Source of the DNA: Diphasiastrum complanatum
Lineage: Eukaryota > Streptophyta > Lycopodiopsida > Lycopodiales > Lycopodiaceae
Reading direction: 5' to 3'
Assembly: GCA_029204225.1 (NCBI GenBank)
Contig: CM055100.1
Location: forward strand, 67,305,395-67,369,394
DNA length: 64,000 nucleotides
In this document: in pieces, positions 36,126 to 47,282 of the stretch
How positions within the stretch are numbered: position 1 is the stretch's first letter
How the letters are laid out: each line of letters begins with the position of its first letter
The notes under the pieces: generated by a model
Told to the model about the DNA's origin: nothing
The model's input: only the letters and a program-made list of their open reading frames with translations
The model's database searches: none
Made by a program: the position numbers and the translations under genes

Positions 36126-36443
36126 AGGTATGGTGTGTTGGACTACTGTTGGTGGAATGCCCTTAAGATCACTATAACTCTAGGCAAAACAGTCTCTATA
36201 CTCCACCAACAAGGATCGTAGTCTCTTGAATTGTGTGGGCGTTAATTATTCTCCCACATGCACTATCTTTTTTTATTCACCCGGCTCGGCAAGGTTCATC
36301 GGCTATGTTCGCGTAGGTCCCTCAAAGACTTGTTCCTCTAGTGTCTGACTTTGATCAGGTTCTCGCTAGGCTTGCGGCATCATAATTACCATGTCATCCA
36401 AGGTATAGTTCTTGAAAGTCTCAGGCATCTCGTGAACTGGAGC

Positions 36444-37747
36444 TCATTGAGATTCCTCTTTTAGCATATTGATCTTATCCCGACTGGTCATCTTTTGGTT
36501 CTCTGTCATTTGCGTAGAAGATGACGCTATATCTGAGTCCATCTTTATTGACTTCAAGGAATCCAACACCTTCTTTTTGTCCTTTTTTGTCATATTGGTG
36601 GATTCGTCCTTGTTGTCTTTCATTAGAACCGGTGTGACATTCGTCTCGTGGTTGCGAATATCAACATCCACTGTAGCTATCGCCTCTTTGGGTAGATCAC
36701 TCCATCGGATCACCTAGTTGTAGCGTTGTTTCAACTGATTCTTCTTATTCGCAGGTGCCTTTGGTGATCGATCTTTGAGACTTTCGCCATAGCAGACTTT
36801 TGCGGCAGTTGAGCTGGTACTTTCTTAAGTCCGTAGCGATCTGGGTCCATGTGGTGTAGGAGCTGTTCATCAGTCAGCTCAATCTCCTTATTATAAGTTA
36901 GAGCATATTGACAAGGGACTAAATCATCGTCCACTGGGTTCTCAATAGGTTTCGCTGACAGCCATGCTACATTTATCATATTCACCCCAAATGTGATTGG
37001 TGTGTCCATAGTGTAACATTTGGGTGAAGATGTGCTGGGTTCATAATCTGATTCATATTGACATGTTCGGCAATCAATAGTTGCTAATGCATCCGTCCAT
37101 CTCACGACATCTGTCTCTTGATCATAGTGATCACCCTTGGCTGATCTTGGATGATCAATTGTGTGATCTGTTGTGCATGATCCATCATCAGCTTTGGGTG
37201 CAATAGGTTTCACCGCCCATGTGGTTGGATCAACCTTTACAGCCTGCTCTCTATTCTCAAAGGTGAGTTTTCCCGTACCCCAGTTGTGTATTACTTGCGT
37301 TGTCCTCAACCATGGTCTTCCTAGTAACACACGCTATGTAGTTGGAGATTCTAGTATATCCATGACTACAAAAGTGATCACAAACTGCATGCCTGCTATT
37401 TTTATAGGGATATCGGCAATTACACCTTTTGGTTTCACACATGATTGATCTACTATCTTGATGGCGAATCTTGTTGTCTTCAACCCTTGTAGGCCCCACT
37501 TTTCATAAAAAGTAGTGGAAATCAAATTGACACTTGATCCTCCATCTACTACTGCTCTCTCATCCTCGTATCTCTTGTGTTTGATTGGCAAAGTGATGTG
37601 TTCCTCACTTTCCCATGCTGCCCCAATGTGGAGGACGTTACTTGTTTCTTCATAGCCCGTACAATATATGGTCTCAGACGCTACTGGCTCCTCATCTGCT
37701 TTGGCCCATTCAGCTAGAAGGCTTTTTGCTTGTGGTGCAATCCGCAA
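36444..37747 (-). pseudogene. Gypsy protease region and linker
   Basis: 37747-37334 carries the retropepsin motif RAVVDGGSSVNLIS (D-G-G for D-T/S-G, the form seen in many plant gypsy elements). The frame continues in 37330-36731 (LLGRPWLRTTQVIHNW, the second conserved protease block) and 36713-36444. 36130-36440 holds more of this linker in shifted frames. Confidence 0.75.
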
Positions 37748-37868
37748 TAGTTCTCCGAGTGGTAAACTAACATGGCTCGCTAGTAAAAGTGTGAGCCTTT
37801 CAGTGTGTGGTTCCTAGGGCTCCACCATGTGAAAAGGTGATTCATGTTGATGCAACCGATCATTCTGT

Positions 37869-38735
37869 TCACAATGGTGAGCCCGCTTGCGGTTCTCGTT
37901 CACCATCAGCTTGAGCTTCTGTGAGATTGTCCCTTTCTTGCTCTTTTTCCTCCACTTGTGCCTCTTGTACCCAGTGTTGTATTTTCTGGTACTGTCTTCT
38001 TTCTTCCCTCACATTCGGATATGGCACTGAAGTTGAGGGTTGGTTGTCAATGACGAAGGGTGGTGGTGAGGGAGCCACTTTCTTCCTCTTCTGTGTTCGC
38101 GTAACGACTAACACAAGAGCATGGAATTGTTGCTTTTCCGGTGGCATCCCTGTTGGAACTGCTGGTTGTTGTATCGCAATGAAGTTGAGTGGTGCACTGG
38201 TTCCAGGTCTCAATGGACAATTTTTGAAACAGTGTCCATAATCACATTCTCAGCAGAAGGATGTATATTGTCCCTTGTAGGGACATTCCGCAAATCTGTG
38301 TCCTTCGCCGCATCCGTAACAGCCGTAATTTCTTCCACCTTGACGTTGAGCTTGAGCTACATAGGCCGTAAAATATTCATTTATGGCAGGATCCATAAAT
38401 GGTTCATCTGGTCCGTACCATTGCTGCTGCTCAAGTTGAGGTGGTACTTGCATCTCTGGTTCCGCTGCTATCAGGTTTACATGGGCCCTCTTCCCTGATT
38501 CGGATCGTAGATGTTTGACCCATTCAATATAGTCCCTGACTCTTTCCCGTTTTTTCATCTTGACTTTACTCAACAAGAGAAATGGGTCTTCCAGGAACTT
38601 CCTTGGTTTAAAGTGCGTAATGAGAGCCACTTTAACCGCTTCCCAGAAAGATTTTTCTTCCTTTGACAGGTTGAAAAACCAATTTTGAGCCACTGCCAAT
38701 AAGGACATGGGGAACATCATCAGCTTTTTCGTAGG
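37869..38735 (-). pseudogene. Gypsy Gag fragment with zinc knuckle
   Basis: 38720-38250 has the capsid block (AQNWFFNLSKEEKSFWEAVK, FLEDPFLLLSKVKMKKRERV) and a knuckle CYGCGEGHRFAECP. 38213-37869 is a charged tail. The N-terminal half of Gag is absent. Confidence 0.75.
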
Positions 38736-38739
38736 TGTC

Positions 38740-39130
38740 TGTTCGACGTAGATATAGAAGAGAAAAAAGGAGAAGAGAGATAGAGTTGAGGGGGAGGTTA
38801 GCTCAAAAGCTCAAGATGCATGCTAATGGAGAAACCATAACTATTAAAACAAGAACATAGAAATGGAAACAATTGGAAACACACAATGAAAAGCATTAGC
38901 ATGAGTGATTAGCAAATGAGGATACTTGGCTCTCCAAATTGGTAGAGTTTCCTCCTTATAATTATGCATGCAAATAGAGTACAAATGGTGCCTTTTTATA
39001 AAATGGGGAAGGCCCTTGCCCCAAAATCCTACTGGATAATATTTAGTGATGATGAGTAGAGTTTAAAATTGAATGTAAGGCCTTGTAGAAGACAATGTAT
39101 GAAGGGAGAATTCATTCTCTCATCAATGTA
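38740..39130 (-). repeat. LTR-like sequence with TATA box
   Basis: On the minus strand TTTTATAAAAAGG (about 38993-39005) is followed by a CT-rich stretch (about 38830-38760), similar to the promoter and R region of the LTRs in this window. Ends are not visible and no primer site was seen, so whether it was the 5' LTR of the gypsy relic is open. Confidence 0.3.
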
Positions 39131-39790
39131 CTTTTTTTTAAATCAATATAATGTTTTGGCACGACATAATTCTTGCAAAAATGTTGAGTGCATATATTTT
39201 ATATTCATGAATGCAAATGTATAGTTTATTGAATGCACATCTATTGATTGCAAATGTATCTATTGATGAATTCAATGCAACGTATCTATTTTAGCACATG
39301 ATTTGCATGCTAGAATGCACAATGGAAAGTAATAAAAAGTACCGTACAATGCATCAATAGATAACACATCAAATTATCAACTAAATATCAAATGAATCAA
39401 ACTAAATGTGAATTTACCTTTACTATTGTATCTCCATTGTTTTGCAATCTTTGCTTTTCCTTTTGCATGCACTTGATCTTTCAATCCTTTGCAATGACAG
39501 CTCATTTTCCATTTTTCGTATCCAAGCCTACATCACAAACAAAAAAGATCTTAAAACTTATACTAAAAGACTATGAGCACAAAACACATACAATTAACAT
39601 CCATCAATGGACTAAAAATCCTAAACACTATCAATATTCTCACTCACATTCATTCTCATCTCATCCTCACTCCCATCTTTTCTCTCTTTCTCTCCCTCTC
39701 TCATAATAGAAAAAAGAAGTCGACATCTAGTTTAGGAGCAAACCACATTTTGGTTCAGGTGCCAAAAAAAAAAAATTGGTCAAAAAAATT
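39131..39790. other. AT-rich spacer
   Basis: 39170-39300 contains loosely repeated ATGCAAATGTAT / CTATTGAT words. No gene recognised; the open frames at 39392-39706 are low-complexity. Confidence 0.35.
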
Positions 39791-39791
39791 T

Positions 39792-40244
39792 GCGTGGATT
39801 ATCCACGCGTGGATCATCCACGCAAAATCCAGAGACTTGGGGCCGTGGATATCACGTGGATGTAAAAAAAATCTATCCACGGACCCAACTCTCTAGATTT
39901 TGCGTGGATAAAAAAATTTCGCATGGATAATCTGTCACGTGATATCCATGCACTATCCACACGAAAGTCGAGTCTTTTTTTTTTTGAATCTTACTATGGC
40001 GTGGATAATCCACACATGGATTATCCACGCCAAAATCAAATTTCCTTCTCTAGCTCCGGGTGTCGGAGGTTTGGCCGACTACCGGTTGTCGAAGTTGGCG
40101 TGGATGATCCACGCGATTTGAATTTCACGACTTCTAGCCGATCTGTTGTCGGAAATGACACTTGCCTGGAACATCCACGTGTGGATAATCCACGAGACCG
40201 TATCCACGCGTATATCCACGCCTATCCACACCTCTATCCACGCA
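39792..40244. repeat. Dense palindrome array built on GTGGAT/ATCCAC
   Basis: I count 21 exact GTGGAT or ATCCAC words in about 450 bp, many paired as the palindrome GCGTGGAT-N-ATCCACGC. 39792-39808 and 39807-39823 are two such palindromes that overlap by two bases; others are near 40000-40030 and 40099-40115, and a shorter one, without the outer GC pairs, at 40172-40192. The ends mirror each other (TTTGCGTGGAT on the left, ATCCACGCAAA on the right, each next to a poly-A/TTGGTC stretch). It could be a fold-back element or a protein-binding array. Open frames here only mirror the repeat (WIIHAWIIHA). Confidence 0.85.
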
Positions 40245-40305
40245 AAAAAAAATTGGTCGTGCCACATCCTTTGTATTGTGGATATTTGCTTCATGTGTTC
40301 TTGTG

Positions 40306-40325
40306 ACACACACACACACACACAC
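40306..40325. repeat. (AC)10 microsatellite
   Basis: Uninterrupted AC repeat just right of the palindrome array. Confidence 0.9.
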
Positions 40326-42440
40326 CTCCTTGAATCCACTCTCTGATCATGGTCTCAAACAGTTTGGTTCACTGCAAAGGGGATTCATAACATATTCTCA
40401 TTTCACAATTGTATCACAATGCTCTCATGAGAAAAACTTCTTAGCACTCTTACACACAACTATGGAGGATACAGTGTTCTCATGCTATGGACTTCGAAAA
40501 TAGATATCAATATATGGTTTCAACAGAAGCAGCATTTGGTGAACAAAATAGGAGATTAATGAGTTGTTTCCACTGAACAAGAGAGCATATGGAGCAACTT
40601 GTGAGCCAAAATAGCAGCCTTGAGAAAACAAAGAAAGGTCAGCACAACAGTCTGAGAAACATAACCAGAGATTGGACTAACAACAACTTATGTAGAAATC
40701 TGCTTCTAGAAAAGCCAGCATATACAAAAGAAGGTCTATCACAACAATCTAATACCACATTTCTGGACAAAAAGAGAACCTCAGCAACCAAAGCTTCATG
40801 AGAGATGGGCATTGAAGATCAAGAATCAGCTTGAGAACATATTGTAAAGCAACAACAACCTCTTTCTCTCATAGTCTAGAAGACAAGCATCCTCACAGGT
40901 CAGCATAAGATAGCATTCTTGATACTAACCAGAATCCTCATCACCATAAAGAAGTGATGAGAGCTTGATTGATCAGGTGACGTGGCACTACTCAGCTTGG
41001 GAACACAACATGAAAAATGTAAAAAGTAGACCCCATTCCATGCACATTGTCCTCCTCCCTTTATGGAGTTGAGGCCCACCCTCTCTTTTCAAGTTGCCAT
41101 TTTGTCTTTTCTTCATCTTTGCACAATCTTGCAAGCAGTCACTTCAAGGGCATTAAATGTGATTTGATTTTAATCTTTGTGCCTTTTAGGAGGTCATCTT
41201 GCAAATCGTCATGCTTATTGTAATTTGCTTCTTTTGGTCTCTTAATGGTTCCAATGTCCATAGCTCCCATTTATGGGCCTCCTCACTTCTTTTGTTATTA
41301 AGAGTGATTTGGCCTTTTTCCATATGGCTATTAGGAGGCCCCATGGCTAATTTTCCTAGCTCTTACTCCATTGGCCATTTGGCCATCAAGTCATGCTTTT
41401 CTTTTCCTATTGCCATTGGTCCCTCTTTTGATTTTGCATTTTATGGATCCTTTACCTTGCTCTTAGACTTTGTCAATTTTTTGTCTTTAGCTTGTGTGTG
41501 TGATAACTGATCCCTCCTCTCCCCACTGAACAACAACCTGAAAACATGGTACCTCGATTATTATATTAGTATAAAAAATCAGAATACATCACAAAATTTG
41601 GCATAATGGCCGAAATTATCTATGGGTCATTTTTAAATGCCGTTGAAAATATTTTAAGGGCCAATTCTAAGGCCATAATTATTCTTCAGCCACATTACGG
41701 GCGGACTGAGACCCCTAATTGGCAAATTTTCACCATTTTACATCAAAATTTTGCAACTTTTATATGCCTAATTCTATATATTCTCAAAATTAATACAAAA
41801 ATTAGCCCGATTTTTTATGTCAAAAATGCTGGTAAAATTTTAATTGATAGGAACTGATCAAAAGTAAAAGCTGATTTTATTTCATGTATAAATCCTATGG
41901 TGAATTGTATGCAAAATATCAAACTAGTACTTTTTTTCTTACTAGTGGATGACTTTTGTGTATTGGTGATTCAACCCAAGTATAGGATAGAAATGAAATT
42001 TTTTAAAACTTTTTCCTACGGTAACTCACTTTTTACATTCACAAATGTCTTTACATCTGCGTTGTGCCTTAGTCGAAGCAGATCTTCAGGGGACTAAAAA
42101 TCCTGAAGGGGGGAAGAGTGGACATCAGAGGTAGCAAATGTGCTCAGAAAATATATTTCGCAGTTAGGATTTTGGTAATCCCTAGGAATCATTGCTTAAT
42201 ACCAGATATTAGTTTTCAAAATAGAATTCATTTAGTTGAATTCATAATGGATATCTTTGTAACCATTGATTTTATCCATATTTTTGGATATAAATTGTGA
42301 TGATAGAAGTGGAATCTAATATGTGGATTACATTGGACCTGTTAGTTGATTGAAGCTTATCCCTAGATTGAATGGTCTCGGATCAATAGAGATTCGAAGC
42401 TTATCACAAACCTGGTAGGGTTGGAATGTAATGTTGAACC
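40326..42440. other. Intergenic, no gene recognised
   Basis: About 2.1 kb without a credible frame on either strand. 41100-41515 is pyrimidine-rich; 42100-42115 has a purine run (GAAGGGGGGAAGAG) without a following LTR-like start. Confidence 0.4.
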
Positions 42441-43205
42441 TGTTGAATTTCACACGTGTGGGAATACCACAAAGTGTGGTTTTGATCTCCTAAGATGTGG
42501 TGATTGCACATAGATCATAGATAAATTGAAAATCAAGATCTATTTCATAAATCTAAGGCAAGAGCACTTTCTACCATGCATAAATCAACAAGACAAGTAC
42601 ATTCACACGTGTGGAGACTTGTAGTACCAAAAACTAAGTGTGAAAATACTCTCGGGTAGAGAGAAACTCAAGATTGACCAAAATAGTGTAGAAATCTCAT
42701 AACTCCAAAAAACTCACAATACAAATTGATTATACTTCTATATGTAGCTACTCGAGGTAGAGGGGAGTAACATGATTGGACCTCTTCTTTCCCTCCTCAA
42801 AATCCTATTGGTTGAGTGACACATAAGCCCTTAATCATGATTGGACCAATTTGATATATTTTTAGCTTTTTATTGGTCACCAACTCTCATGCCAACACAT
42901 GGAGATGTGTCACTCACCAAATCCAAACTTTACAAGTGTCAAGAGCCTAACCAAACTCGAGCTACATCACTTTTGACTATTGGCCTAATTATGACTTGAC
43001 ATGTGTATAAGCCTATTTTGCCTCTAATGCCAAACACCTACTTACACTTGGATAGATGCCTCTAAACCGTATGTACCCCTAATTAAACATGACTAAGCTA
43101 ATTTTGACTATTTTCCACACGTGGGAACATGCTCCACATGTGTGAGATTGACTCATAAACGAGAATTTATGAAATATCCAAACTAGATTTTGTCAATTTT
43201 TCACA
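42441..43205 (-). repeat. LTR-like sequence, minus orientation
   Basis: On the minus strand it runs from TGTGAAAAATTGACAAAATC to GTGTGAAATTCAACA, about 765 bp, with TG..CA ends like the other LTRs here. CACACGTGTG occurs twice. No primer site, tract or matching duplication was found at either side, so it is a solo LTR with altered flanks or a fragment. Confidence 0.5.
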
Positions 43206-43264
43206 CTTCTCAAAAACTAGCTTGGTAAGGTACTAGATCAACAAAGGAGCTTGTGAAACTTGTT

Positions 43265-44075
43265 GTGAAAATTGTCAACTAGTCTCGACATTTAATTTGG
43301 CATTTTTGGAGGCCAACTTGAAATCTCAACTTAGAGATAGTTTCATAAATGTCAATAAAGGCCTAAATAGTGGTTTTACTATTTCTGGCAAGTAGATAAG
43401 TGGATGAGGTTGGATTTGGACCCATTTTAATTGGGTAATATTGGTCCATTGCATCTAGACCATAATTTCTAGGCTTTTAGTTAAGTACCTAGAAGTTGCC
43501 ATTTTAGGACATGCTTCATTATGGCTATTATAAATAGTTGTACCTTCATGGTGACTATCTTTGGTTCTCTTATTATACATGGAGAACACATCTTTGTTGA
43601 TTCTATGTCCATCTCTTGTCATTTTCTCATGTATCTTGCGTTTCTATGCGTAGAATGTTATTTTCTTGTGGATCTAGCTCTTACAAGTGTGAAGGACAGT
43701 ACCTTACTGTTGTTGTACAGACAGGGACATTACCTTATTGTATTTTCATGTTTATGATCAGATCTTAGTGATTTATTCAACTCTAGCATGCTAATGTTGA
43801 TGAATTCTATGTTGTAGACAAATCTAGATGTGCCCAATTTAGCCAAGATCCAAATATCCATCAAATATGTTTTGGATTTGAACTTTTCACATGGTATCAG
43901 AGCATATTGCAGGCCCAAGTTGGTGGAATAGCCAAATCCAGTGGTGGATTTGAGGGCACCATAAATTCTTTGTGGATTTGGAGGTTTTACTAACTCAAAT
44001 CAAGCATTTTCAAGCATAGAAAGTGGATCTTTGTGATCCAATCATCATTTTAAGTACAAATATGTGTTTTAGGTA
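43265..44075 (+). mobile_element. Truncated copia: 5' LTR, primer site and leader only
   Basis: The LTR at 43265-43891 (627 bp, TGTGAAAATTGTCAACTAG to GAACTTTTCACA) is related to that of copia-1. It is followed by TGGTATCAGAGC at 43892-43903 and by a leader containing GTGGATCTTTGTGATC, close to the copia-1 leader near 1185. The similarity stops near 44075, with no gag or pol after it. Confidence 0.75.
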
Positions 44076-44482
44076 CAATGCTCAGTTGTATGTTTTGAGT
44101 GACCTAAATATGTTATTTGGTGTTTGCCACACTAATTTTCTTAAAAGAATTACTTACTGATATGCTTTTACATGGAAGATTATTTCTCCTGAACTTACAT
44201 TAGAGGAGTTACAAACATCAAATGGGCCATCTAAGAAATGCCACTTACGACAAAAACAAAATGCCGGATTTAAAACTTCGACGGACTTTCAGGTCCAGTT
44301 TAGCTTACCTTACTAGTAATGTGTAGTTAACATGACATGATTATGACGTATGCAACTGCGACTTCAAGAACCTATGACGCTCATTAACTAACTTTTTCAA
44401 ATTTGAAAATGAGATTGTGTCCCTCGTTTTAACTAGCGAGAGAATAAACATAGAATTTCAGGTACGTCATGGATGAATAATA
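44076..44482. other. Spacer left of gene A
   Basis: No gene. CACTTACGACAAAAAC at 44242 and the semi-palindrome GGACTTTCAGGTCC near 44284 recall CACTA-type ends, but this is weak. Confidence 0.3.
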
Positions 44483-45658
44483 GTGTCTATTTTCTTTTTG
44501 GTCTGTCATCTGATGTTTGCGGAGATGTCTCAGTTTCATCTACACATTGTTCTCCCTGCCGAGAAAGCTCTGATAGCTAAAAGAGGAGTAGAGAAAGAAT
44601 CCACAGTTTCTCCACTCGATATGATCGCTCACAGAATCAACCAAAGAAAGAATTACGATTTGTGGATTGACGGAAGTTTGTATCCATTGGATCTGAGCTC
44701 GATGCAAGCTCCACAATTCCAATCCATCACACAATTAATAAAGTTTTTGTGTGATGGAGAAGACGGTTTATTGGGTTATTGTGAAAGATTGACGACTTAT
44801 GGTGTTGCAAACTCGGTTCAGAAAATACAGAGTTTAGAATGTATGCTAAATGGTTTGCTTGCTGACTATAGAAAAAAAGAGACCGCATTATTACAAACAA
44901 AAGAAGATAATGCACGTTTACATAATATTATGTTAAATTTGAATGCAAGTAATGATCAATTCTGACAAGTTGTTCAGACATTACGTATATCAAATGACCG
45001 GTTAAAAGAAGAAACTCGCATACTAGATAAGAAATCAAAAAGAAACAAGCGAAAAAGAATTATGAAGGACATTGATGAGCTTTCGCTAAATGGAGGCCAA
45101 TGGAGAAAAAGGATTCAAGCATTCAAGTAAGGATTTGATTTGAGTTAGTTTTATTTTAGTTTTGTGAAGTAGCATGACATTTATTATGTGTCATATTTGG
45201 GTTTCTTGATTTTCATAACCATTTGCAGATCAACATTGGTTCCAAATGAGCATCTGAAGGACAATGACCTGATCGGAAAATCATTGAGTTCGGTATTGAC
45301 AACCAAGTCCACAAAGTCTTTATTGGAAGTGTCTTACAATTTTATAATTTTAATATAACTTGCTTGATAGATTCTAACCAATGCATAAATCTTTGATATT
45401 GCAGCACATACTAAGGCATCATGCATCATTTTTTGCAAAAAAGTATGGCAGTTTGAGTATATGATCACTCACAAGGAATGGAGAAATCACATTGGCAGGC
45501 AAGAGCAACATTTCATCGAAATACGCAACAAGGTGGAACATCCTCAAAAAATAGTTACATCATTTAGCTATTCCAATGGTTTTATAGACGAGCTCAAGTT
45601 CGATACACAACAAATTCAACTAAATATCAAAGATTCAAAAAAGCTTGTAAATTTATAA
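44483..45658 (+). pseudogene. Gene A: unknown coiled-coil protein, three exons, one stop
   Basis: I do not recognise the family. Exon 1 (44483 or the later ATG at 44525, to about 45126) encodes VLPAEKALIAKRGVEKES and FLCDGEDGLLGYCERL, then a long heptad-rich helix (LLADYRKKETALLQTKED and onwards). A TGA at 44963 interrupts this helix, and the same frame then runs on to NGGQWRKRIQAFK. GTAAGG at 45127, CAG at 45228 and CAG at 45404 are good plant splice sites. The third exon (45405-45658) is open to its TAA and encodes a charged tail (HKEWRNHIGRQEQHFIEIRN). The one stop suggests a recent pseudogene or a truncated product. It neighbours genes B and C and may belong to the same mobile unit. Confidence 0.5.
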
Positions 45659-45892
45659 GCCAAAATTAGATTGATGGCATTCAATAAAGATAAACACGTG
45701 TGATCAGAAATTCTCAAATTTCATATACATTAAATGAAAAAGAGTACAGTCATTTTTTTTCATTGTCTCTAAAGACAATTTTTGCTGTGTGGTCATGAGG
45801 GAACTTTTTCCTATCATACGGATCCAAAAATTGAGTGGATCGCCTTTTGCTCAAATCTATATATCCTGATAGAATTGCCAGAGCAGAGGATC

Positions 45893-47282
45893 TCAGAGGA
45901 ACATTTTCTGGCAGTAATTAAACACTTTAAGAGCAACATCTCTTTTGACAAAAATGATTCTATATGTATTTTTTGGGTATTTATGCCCTTGGGCAAAATA
46001 AGATAGGGCCTTGATGGCCATGATTAAAGTTCCCGCATTCACAAAAAAACCTTTCATAAAGAACACAAATTTCATTATTTAAAAAATGTTTCAAATAATG
46101 AGCCAATGAGGCATCCTTTTGTCTCCCGCCTTGTCTCTCTCTCAATCCTCCATGCCTGCTAGCAAAGGCATCAACTTCAACGATATCCTACAACACATAA
46201 TCAAATGTTAGTCAAACTAGCAGATCAATCATCAATTACACGTTAAATAATAAATGATTTTCGTGAGAAGGTGTACTTACCAAATCCTCCTCGTCAGCTT
46301 GGATCATACCAGCAGCATCTAAATTGTGACCAGCAATAATGGTGGATTGCTGGTCAGCTGGAATAGTATATGTGGGAGGTGGCAGATACTTTTTCTGAAA
46401 AGCCAAAAACTCCTCCTCACTGGGCATATTAGCCTCATATGCCCTGCTCTTAGATAGCATCCTTTGAAGGGCATCTGTGCCACTTGCCCATTCTACCTGG
46501 TCCTCATAGTCGATGCCATCTATGAGGTCGTCATCATCAAAGTCAATAAAATCTTTAAATTCAGAAATCATCCTTGACATAAGAGATAATATCTCATCTT
46601 CTCTAAGATCCATTACGTCTCCGATGTCGCTAATGGATAAGAATGCAACATCGTCCATATGGTACATAAGGAGGTCCATCAGGGTTCTGCTCTGGTCAAT
46701 CTCGCTTGCGGTAGATAACGGAGAGATAGACAGAGAACGAGCCTTGGCAGGATCATATTGTTCTGCTTGCCTGGCCTCCTCTACATCTCCTAAAATCTCA
46801 TCAGTAATGGAAACCTCTGAAGCCACACAAGTGGTAGAGGCAGGCAAACCAATCATGGATGGCCCAGAAGATTCTGCCTCGTCAGGGATAAGAGCAGATA
46901 AGAAAAACACGAAGGCCATACCCTTCTGAACGAAGTGACGTACTCGATTGTGTTCCTCACAGGGTATGACACATTTAAACAGATCGATAAGTTTGATAAA
47001 CTTACGATCATGCCTTTGCTTGGCACTTGGCTGAGCATGAGCCAAATTTGTGAAATGCACAAATCTCAAGTCGTCCATCAAAAGGGTACCCTGTTGCAAG
47101 CACTCATAAAAATCCTTGTACAGTTTAGGCAAAATCTCCCTGTGCTCAATAATGAATCTCTCTATATCAGACTGAAAATCGAAATAGGACAAAAAATGGG
47201 CCTGTCTGTCGCTAACCTCAGCATCAACTAGGAAAGAACTAAGAGCTTTATCATAGATCAAACTAGCAGACGAGGAGGCCAT
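45893..47282 (-). CDS. Gene B: acidic protein of unknown family, divergent from gene C
   Basis: Exon 1 starts at 47282 (ATGGCCTCCTCG) and is open to 46236, but a strong donor (GTAAGTACA) near 46282 suggests it ends after DEEDL. A second exon begins near 46187 after TGTGTTGTAG (DIVEVDAFASRHGGLRERQ), and appears to shift frame near 46050 before KALSYFAQGHKYPKNTY, ending near 45893. The N-terminal third is mixed helical (FLSYFDFQSDIERFIIEHRE). The middle and C-terminal parts are strongly acidic (FIDFDDDDLIDGIDYEDQ). No motif of a known enzyme is visible. Its promoter faces that of the histone-like gene C and its leader is homologous to gene C's. A partner role, for example as an acidic chaperone, is only speculation. 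Confidence 0.5.

Larger units (their letters stand above)
34484..38735 (-). mobile_element. Degenerate Ty3/gypsy retrotransposon body
   Basis: Minus-strand order Gag (knuckle) - protease - RT - RNase H is the gypsy order, with RT before the missing integrase. It starts at the right in mid-Gag and stops at the left just after the RNase H connection (YRRGPDGI near 34660), before the integrase zinc finger. It is therefore truncated at both ends and broken into at least seven frames. Confidence 0.85.

Noticed and set aside
39573-40346. Open frames with WIIHAWIIHA and similar repeats
   Set aside because: They are only the translation of the GTGGAT/ATCCAC palindrome array on both strands.
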